A DNA stretch of 64,000 nt, taken from contig CM056743.1 in assembly GCA_029851415.1 (NCBI GenBank), forward strand, positions 32,504,714 to 32,568,713. The letters are read 5' to 3'. The notes under the pieces are model-generated. The model was not told where the DNA came from, did no database searches, and was given only the letters and a program-made list of their open reading frames with translations. A program made the translations under genes and the position numbers. Positions 57,760 through 64,000 of the stretch are shown piece after piece. Source of the stretch: Eretmocerus hayati (taxonomy: Eukaryota; Arthropoda; Insecta; Hymenoptera; Aphelinidae). Each line of letters begins with the position of its first letter. The stretch's first letter is position 1.

Positions 57760-58111
57760 GCCCGAAGCCGAAGCCCAACGCAGACCAAGGCCGAGATCAC
57801 CCGCCACCCTCCGCGAGGCGGAAGATCGAGCAAAGTGGACCGCGGAGCAGGCTTAGAGGACCCAGATTGCGCATGCTCGGTTACTGAAGGAGGGCGGGCG
57901 TGCCAGGGCAGAGGCCGAGCGGGCTAGACAAGAACACCACGAGGCAGCGCAAAGACGCGAGGAACGAGTCTGAGCACAACAGGCGGAGGAAGTTGCTCGG
58001 ATCAAACAGGCCGCAGCAGCTGCACGCGCACAGCTCGTTCCGCCTCTGCAACTACCCAGCGCTCTCTTGTACGCCGAGACCGTACAGCGGCACGGCGGGT
58101 CGGAACCGTGA
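57760..58111 (+). pseudogene. Gag-like coiled-coil tail, with in-frame stops
   Basis: A plus-strand frame rich in Ala, Arg, Glu and Gln (RAEAERARQEHHEAAQRREE, then EEVARIKQAAAAARAQL) ends with LYAETVQRHGG and TGA at 58,109-58,111. Stops interrupt it at 57,854 and 57,971. The heptad-like pattern suggests a coiled coil. It resembles the Arg/Glu-rich end of the gag-like fragment at 55.1-55.9 kb and may be the C-terminal part of the same type of protein. Confidence 0.4.
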
Positions 58112-59545
58112 AAAAGTGTTAGGTGCGTGATCATGAGAAATACCAATTGGATATGTTTTGGGCTAGTCTGTAGATCAATTTCGAGAAAGAATTAAAATCA
58201 TCGGTCGGGGATTTTTAAAATAACCGTAATTTTGGTGTTAATTGAATTCACGCGTTTTGATACTTCAACGATCCTTTTCCAATCACTCGAAGTATGATCT
58301 TCCAACTCAGAATACACCAATATGATCTATATTGGTTACATTACATTCAACAGTACATGCGTATGTGATGTCCATGCATGTTAGAGACTCACTGGTATGC
58401 AAAATATGTGGAATACTCACGATCACCCCGAATGCCTAAATCGCATACTAAAAGTTGCATGTGAGTTCAATGGATTACATTTGGAATTCATTATCTATTA
58501 CTTGTTGTTCTCCTGATCTCTCTGACATCGAAGTTCAGGAGATGTTGTTCGTGTACTCTTGATTTGAGATTTCATTCAGAAGAATATGTAATGATTGAAC
58601 AGGAAGAGTGCTTATTTCAATAAGGTTGTAATCTCAGCCCTATTTGCTCTCTTAACATTTCCGAGTGAGCCCCGCCCCTCCCGTTGTGACAGCTCGGAAA
58701 GAGTGAGATTCCCTCGAGCATGAGTGGAATTTCCACTCCGGAAGAGTTTCGGAGTTGCCACAAAGAAAGGGGGAGGGGGTAACTGGGGGAAGTCGAGAGA
58801 GCGCTCGCAACAAAAGGAGGTGACGCATGACAAGTGCTCATATCCCAATTGGCGATCGGAAGATGTCATTAATGTTCAAACATGACTGTCGGATACGATT
58901 AATACCTTAGTGAATTCAAGGATATAATGTATGATTTGTTCGAAGAGTATAGATCAGTTGTGGATTCACCACTTGGGTTCTCTTCCCGAACAAACGAATG
59001 TTCGCCTGTATCTGTAATATGCATTGCTCTACGGGGATTTTGACATCAGATACGTGTTTAAATGTACATACACGACTATTACATGTGATGTTACAAATAT
59101 GGATCATCTTGGAATGACACTGAATCCTGACTAAATTTTCGTAATGAACAACTTTTGATCAGAATTACGTAGGTATTCCTCTTCACTAAATCTCAATATA
59201 TATCACCACAGCTTCATCTCTGTCGGGTTTAGGTCAGACCAACAAATGATATAGATGAATATACGTGGGAATGTTGTTGTCTGTTCAGCTCTGAGAGTTA
59301 TTCCGAGTTGGAAGATCATAGCTCGAGTGATTGAAATAGGATCGTTGTAAGTATCAGAACGCGTGAATTTGGATGACACGAAAATGACGATTATTTTAAA
59401 AATCCCCGACCGATGATTTTAATTCTTTCTGGAATATGATCTGAAGACTAGCTTGAAACATGTCCAATAGGTATTTTTCATGATCACGCACCTAAGACTT
59501 TTTCACCGTTCCGACCCGCCGTGGCGGGTCTGTAGGGCTATGCCG
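58080..59545. repeat. Inverted repeat, arms ~240 bp
   Basis: 58,080-58,315 matches the reverse complement of about 59,300-59,545 with roughly 85 per cent identity. Shared words: CGGCGGGTCGGAAC, GGTGCGTGATCATGA, CATCGGTCGGGGATTTTTAAAATAA, TTCACGCGTT and ATGATCTTCCAACTC. The left arm starts inside the gag-like tail. The spacer of about 1 kb holds no recognised gene. Confidence 0.85.
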
Positions 59546-59550
59546 ACTAA

Positions 59551-60464
59551 ACTAAACTATACTAAACTTAGCTTAACTATACTTAACTATGCGCAAACTC
59601 CACACGTACATGGCGGACACGCACACCAGCGCATTAACAGCACCCAAACCGTAACCTCATTCCTGTCAATTCCTGTCGCTGAGCAGACGACAGCTCATCC
59701 GCATCCGCCAGGCCTATCGTTTATAATAATCACCGAACTTTGAGATGCCAGGTGGTCGTACAGACCACCTGGGTATGATTATGTGCAGAGATCAAATTTC
59801 AGCGACACCAGGTAGAAGGGCTTGGAAGGTTTGATGGAAAAATCTTTCTCTCTCACTGTGGTCTGCATCAACAACTCAAACATACAGCATTTCATGAATT
59901 TGCTGAACTAGTGTCTTCTTTTTGCTGTACAATGTTGAGTATTATTGCTCTATGAAGGATAACCTAATTGATGGATGTGTGCAGACAATTCCTAGAGCTA
60001 GTCGTTCCACGACTACCTTCCTAGAGCTAGTCGGACACATCCACGGTTAGATTATGCTTCATAGAGCAATAATACTCAACATTGTACAGCAAAAAGAAGA
60101 CACTAGTTCAACAAATCCATGAGACGCTGTACGGTTGATTTGTTGATGCAGACCACAGTGAGAGAGAAAGATTTTTTTCATCAAACCTTCCAAACCCTTT
60201 TACCTGGTGTCGCTGAAAAATTGATCTTTGCACATAATCATACCCAGGTGGTCTGTACGACTACCTGACATCTAAAAGTTGGGTAATTTTATGAACAATA
60301 GGCCTGGCGGATGCGGATGAGCTGTCGTCTGCTCAGCGACAGGAATTGACAGGAATGAGGTTACGGTTCGGCTGCTGTTACCACGCTGGTATGCGTGTCC
60401 GCCATGTAGGTGTGAAGTTTGCGCATAGTTAAGTATAGTTAAGCTAAGTTTAGTATAGTTTAGT
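59551..60464. mobile_element. Fold-back element, arms ~430 bp
   Basis: 59,551-59,983 is the reverse complement of about 60,041-60,464 at roughly 93 per cent. The centre is short and contains CCTAGAGCTAGTCG twice in direct orientation. Arms hold GGTGGTCTGTACGAC, CAGCGACAGGAATTGACAGG and, at the tips, a run of overlapping CTAAACTATACT-type words. The right tip abuts the Gypsy LTR exactly, so the retrotransposon inserted at or just inside the edge of this element. Confidence 0.85.
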
Positions 60465-60697
60465 GTTGTGTACTAAAAGATGATAGCACGCAGTTTCACT
60501 ATATAACTATTTATTTGTAACTACAACTTTGGAGTACAAGACTATAGGATAAGGGGTCTTACTTATACGGTGGTATAGTACGTTCTGCTCTCTCAAGCCG
60601 CGCTTACATATGGGCTGCGGTGGTGGCAGCACTATGCAGGGATGCACACTTACATACACATATGCACAGCTCAAGCAGCTGGTGTGAATACATTACA
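60464..60697 (-). mobile_element. 3' LTR of a Ty3/Gypsy element, 234 bp
   Basis: Read on the minus strand it starts TGTAATGTATTCACACC and ends GTACACAACA, so it has TG...CA ends with short inverted tips TGT/ACA. It contains AATAAA (minus strand, about 60,515-60,510) for polyadenylation and lies directly downstream of a polypurine tract. The matching 5' LTR would be beyond 64,000, so boundaries rest on structure alone. Confidence 0.6.
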
Positions 60698-60708
60698 TTC
60701 CCCCACCC
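60698..60708 (-). promoter_or_regulatory. Polypurine tract
   Basis: GGGTGGGGGAA on the minus strand immediately before the LTR, the expected primer site for plus-strand DNA synthesis (one T interrupts the purine run). Confidence 0.6.
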
Positions 60709-60740
60709 ATAGCTTTGACTTCTCTATTTTAATATTTCTA

Positions 60741-61532
60741 TTACACATTGTATAATTGACTTGGTTTGACTTGTCTAGTGGATCTTCTTAGGGGAACATG
60801 AATCTGTTCAATGGATTTATCCTTTGGAAGTGATTCTACGTTACTTTTACTGTTAAGATTTTTAGGTGAATTAGAAATGTTGGGATCCACTGGAGAAGTT
60901 ACATTGACTGTGCTTTGAGTTATATTTGTGTTATCAGAATCAGGCTCTATTACAGAAGTGTGGCTTTTTGGATGGCTTGATTTGGTATTCGAAGGCTCTC
61001 GATTAGCTTCAATTTCATTCAGTTCTAAGTTACAAGATCTAATTTGATCAGTATGTCTTTTCCATACTCTATTATCATCAGTACAAACAGTGTATGTTAC
61101 AGGACTGTATTTATCAATTATTTTTGCTTGTTTCCAATTTCCAGTGGAATAATCTTTTGCCATAACAACTTCATTTTGGTCAAAGCTTATGTTCCTATTG
61201 CCTTCGAAATATTTTTCTTGGTCACTTTGTTTTTTCTCAACTCTATCTTTAACTTGAGCCTTCAATAAATCAAATCTATTCCTAAACTTCCTACCTACTT
61301 GCAATTCTGATGGACTCACTCCAGTAGTACAGTGAGGCGTAGATCTGTAATGAAATAAATATTTGGCCAGCGCTTCTCTACGGTTCTTACATTCTTGTAA
61401 TAGAAGCTTGAATTTTGACTTGAATGTCTTGACTGCATTCTCAGCAAGACCATTTGAAGCTGGGTGATATGGAGCTGTTCTATGATGTGAAATGCCATTA
61501 TTGGACATGAATTTTTGAAAGCGGCTGAGCAA
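60741..61532 (-). pseudogene. Gypsy integrase, C-terminal part
   Basis: 263 codons open from 61,532. The start holds SNNGISHHRTAPYHPASNGLAEN, the end of the integrase catalytic core, with the catalytic Glu in NGLAEN. It is followed by the helical region with KYLFHYRSTPHCTTGVSPSEL and a basic C-terminal tail that ends in ST-rich sequence and LRRSTRQVKPSQLYNV, typical of Gypsy pol ends. It is in a different frame from the integrase segment just upstream, because of a one-base shift in or near the run of A/T at about 61,515-61,522. The element cannot make an intact integrase from this copy. Confidence 0.85.
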
Positions 61533-61759
61533 AAGCTTGGTCCATTATCAGTTATTAATACAAGAGGCAAGCCCCATGATGCAAAATATTCTCTGAATAC
61601 CTCTATTGTACTTTCTGTAGTTATGTCCTCCATTTCTCTAATCTCTATCCACTTAGAATAGGCATCTATTATTATGAGGTACATTTCACCATCAATGGGA
61701 CCACAAAAGTCAGCATGTAATCTGCTGTTAGGTCCCTCGGGCCAACTCCATACATTCAA
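61523..61759 (-). pseudogene. Gypsy integrase, first catalytic segment
   Basis: In frame with the main pol segment but separated from it by a TAA at 61,766-61,768. It carries two catalytic Asp residues: LHADFCGPI and, after AYSKWIE, LITDNGPSFCS. The frame then drifts out of coding soon after, where the next segment takes over in another frame. So integrase is interrupted twice. Confidence 0.85.
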
Positions 61760-61765
61760 TGAAGA

Positions 61766-64000
61766 TTATGGTGGATTGCTTGCATGTGTAAGACATAAGT
61801 TACATGATTTGCAATGATTTTCTATTTGATCATCCAATTTTGACCACCAAATGTATGAGCGAGCAAGTGCTTTCATTTTCACAACTCCCATATGAGCAAT
61901 ATGTAGTTCTTTCAAAAGATCATTTTGTAATGTTACTGGAATTACTAATCTGTGACCCCACATTATACAATCATTTTCAAGTGTCAATTCTCTTTCACGT
62001 CTCTTGAAAGGTAATAATATATCTGGAACTTGTTTGGGCCAACCATTTTTCATGAAATTTTTGACTGAACTTAGAATTGGATCTTTGTCTGTTTCTTGTT
62101 TAACAAGTTCTATTGACAAGGTATTTACATTTTCTGACACATAATTTAGATATGTGTATTTTTCAACAAAATTATTAACATTCTCCATGGGGAATCTAGA
62201 TAAAAAATCTGCACTTGTATTGGTTGAGCCTTTGATATAATTAATTTCATAATCATATCCACTTGAAAGTACACCCCAACGCTGAACTCTATTAGCTGCC
62301 ATTGAGGGGAGACCTTTCTTATCTCCGAAGATATAAATTAGAGGTTTGTGGTCTGTTTTTAAAATGAAATGTCTGCCATAAATGAATTGATGGAAAGTTT
62401 TCACTCCAAAAATTAAACTCAGGGCTTCTTCATCCAATTGAGAGTATGATCTCTCTGCTACTTTGAGTGTTCTTGAAGCAAACGCAATAGGTCGGACACT
62501 TTTATCTGGCATAATATGTGGAATGACTGCTCCAATCCCAAATGGTAAAGCATCACAAGTAATTTTTACTGGCAATTTTGTGTCATAATGTACTAAAACC
62601 TCATGTGAAACTGAAGCCTCTTTAGCATTTTTGAATGCCTTTCCACATTCATTAGTCCATTTCCATATTGAATCCTTCCTCAACAGTTTGTAAAGTGGAC
62701 TCATTATGGAGGCAAAGTTTTTAATAAATTTTGAATAATAATTGATCATTCCCAAAAACATTTGTAATTCTTTAACATTCTTTGGAGCCTCTACTCTTGT
62801 AATTGCATCAATTTTTTTATTGCATGCATGTAAACCTTCTGCATCTATTGTATAACCTGAAAAATCTCCTTTATTCTCTGCAAACTTACACTTCTTTTTC
62901 TTCAAAGTTAGCCCACATTCTTGGAATCTTTTTAAGACTTCCTCGAGAGCGATGTCATGTTTCTCAACTGTTTCACCAAAAACGAATATATCATCAAAAA
63001 ATATGAGGACACCTTCTATGCCTCTCAGAATTGACTCTATTTCACCCTGGAATTCTCCAGGAGCTGATGCTATTCCATCAAATAAGACTGCTACTTTAAA
63101 TAATCCTTTGTGAGTGGAAAGTGTTAGGCACTCCTGCGAATCCTCATCTATTGGAAATTGTTGATATGCGTGGAGCAAATCTAATTTTGTAAACACTTTT
63201 CCCCGTTGAATTGATGCCATCAAGTCTTGGACTCTAGGGATTGGATGTCTATTCATTATCAGCTGGGGGTTCACAGTGACTTTAAAATCCCCACATATTC
63301 TGACTTCTCCATCATCTTTCAAAATTGGCACAACGGGAGTACCCCACTCACTAAATTTTACTGGTATCAATGACTCTATTCCCACTAGTCTATCTATTTC
63401 TCTTTCGATTTTTGGTTTCAGTGCATAAGGCACTGGTCGAGGTTTGAAAAAAACTGGTTTGGCATCGCTTTTCAATTTTAATTTTATCTTTCTCCGGGTA
63501 TATTTCCCTGGCTTGTCACTAAAAACTTGTTCATACTTTTCCATAATTTTTGGATAATTACTACCTTTTTGCTGACTGTTAATTGCATTTATTCTTTCGT
63601 GGGTTGAATCAATTGTCCTTTGAAATTCGTCCAAAATTTTGAAACTCTCTAACCACTCTCTTCCAATAAGAGGTGAACCTTTTCCTGGCATGATGAAAAG
63701 TTCTAATTTTCTCATCTTACCAAGACATTTTGCAGTTACATTTACTTTCCCGACTGGAATCATTCGAGCATCTGTGTAACTCGTGAACTGTCTTCCCGTT
63801 TTTACTATTTTCAAACTACGTAACTCTCTTTTGCTTCGAAGATAGTCGAGAGAAATTGCTGTAATGGGTGATCCAGTATCAACCTCAAAATCTATCAACG
63901 AGTCTTGGACTCTGACTTTCAAATAAACCGGTTCAACCGCGTTCAATGAATTGACTTCTTTCACTCCTTCAACAAAATAAAGATTTTCAAATTCTTCGCT
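61766..64000 (-). pseudogene. Gypsy pol: protease, RT, RNase H, integrase N-terminus
   Basis: Open from the window edge to TAA at 61,766. In order: an aspartic protease (VDTGSPITAIS, later LIGREWL); reverse transcriptase (SEWGTPVVPILK, RICGDFK, FTKLDLLHAYQQ, then FFDDIFVF at the YxDD position); RNase H (ITCDALPFGIGA, LDEEALSLIFG, KTDHKPLIYIFG); and the H-x3-H/C-x2-C zinc domain of integrase (ELHIAHMGVV, HCKSCNLC). The set and order are those of Ty3/Gypsy pol. The motif before the active site reads LFDGIASAPGEF where PFG is usual, a possible damaging change. Upstream gag and the 5' LTR lie beyond the window. The stop at the end of this frame and the frameshift further on show that this copy is defective. 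Confidence 0.9.

Noticed and set aside
1..64000. CRISPR arrays, operons or viral genomes
   Set aside because: Tandem repeats here have units of 180-846 bp without spacers of CRISPR type. No clustered same-strand genes with short gaps. The only virus-like genes are retrotransposon gag/pol remains.

Overview
This is an AT-rich, repeat-dominated stretch of animal nuclear DNA, almost certainly from an insect. Intron-interrupted coding pieces, Ty3/Gypsy-type pol, a gag-like fragment with paired zinc knuckles and a DNA transposon with a RAG1-like DDE transposase show this. Two spliced exons at 6.1-6.5 kb read like the middle of an insect odorant receptor (7tm_6), most like hymenopteran receptors. 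The hymenopteran assignment is inference. No bacterial genes, operons, rRNA, convincing tRNA or CRISPR array were seen.

Layout. 1-8.9 kb: mostly anonymous sequence, with a motif-rich island (2.6-2.95 kb), odorant-receptor exons on the minus strand and a GC-rich hairpin (7.23-7.33 kb). 8.9-13.5 kb: a transposon-like unit with ~195-bp inverted ends, an internal 846-bp tandem duplication and a 95-bp-arm hairpin. 14.2-16.2 kb: a GAAACGTTTC-rich island and a fold-back repeat. 17.1-23.7 kb: a degenerate 300-360-bp satellite split by a ~3.9-kb insertion that holds a 53-bp hairpin and a 317-bp tandem array. 23.7-30 kb: degenerate repeats, a MITE, a second GC hairpin and a 180-bp satellite. 30.3-32 kb: a candidate core promoter and first exon, followed by a palindromic insertion.

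33.06-36.55 kb holds the best-defined element: 150-bp inverted repeats starting CACGGTG, a 4-bp target duplication (TACC) and one uninterrupted 736-codon gene. The protein has N-terminal Cys/His clusters, a GRPKR segment and residues D365, D472 and E698 whose spacing and local context match the RAG1 catalytic triad. I call it a Chapaev/RAG1-like transposon. It looks intact.

37.6-45.1 kb holds two fold-back elements; the larger has ~1.1-kb arms and carries a nested element with three near-identical 217-bp repeats. 45.6 kb has one exon-like segment. 49.5-53.8 kb has several minus-strand exon-like segments, two of them phase-compatible, and a decayed inverted copy of one. 53.9-60.5 kb is a stack of gag-like debris, motif-rich islands and three successive long inverted repeats. 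60.46-64 kb is the 3' part of a minus-strand Ty3/Gypsy retrotransposon: 234-bp LTR, polypurine tract, then pol broken by a stop and a frameshift and running off the window.

Two themes recur. Long inverted repeats are unusually dense. Several short islands are each saturated with a different short palindrome or near-palindrome, as expected of subterminal motifs in DNA transposons. Host coding content is small and fragmentary.
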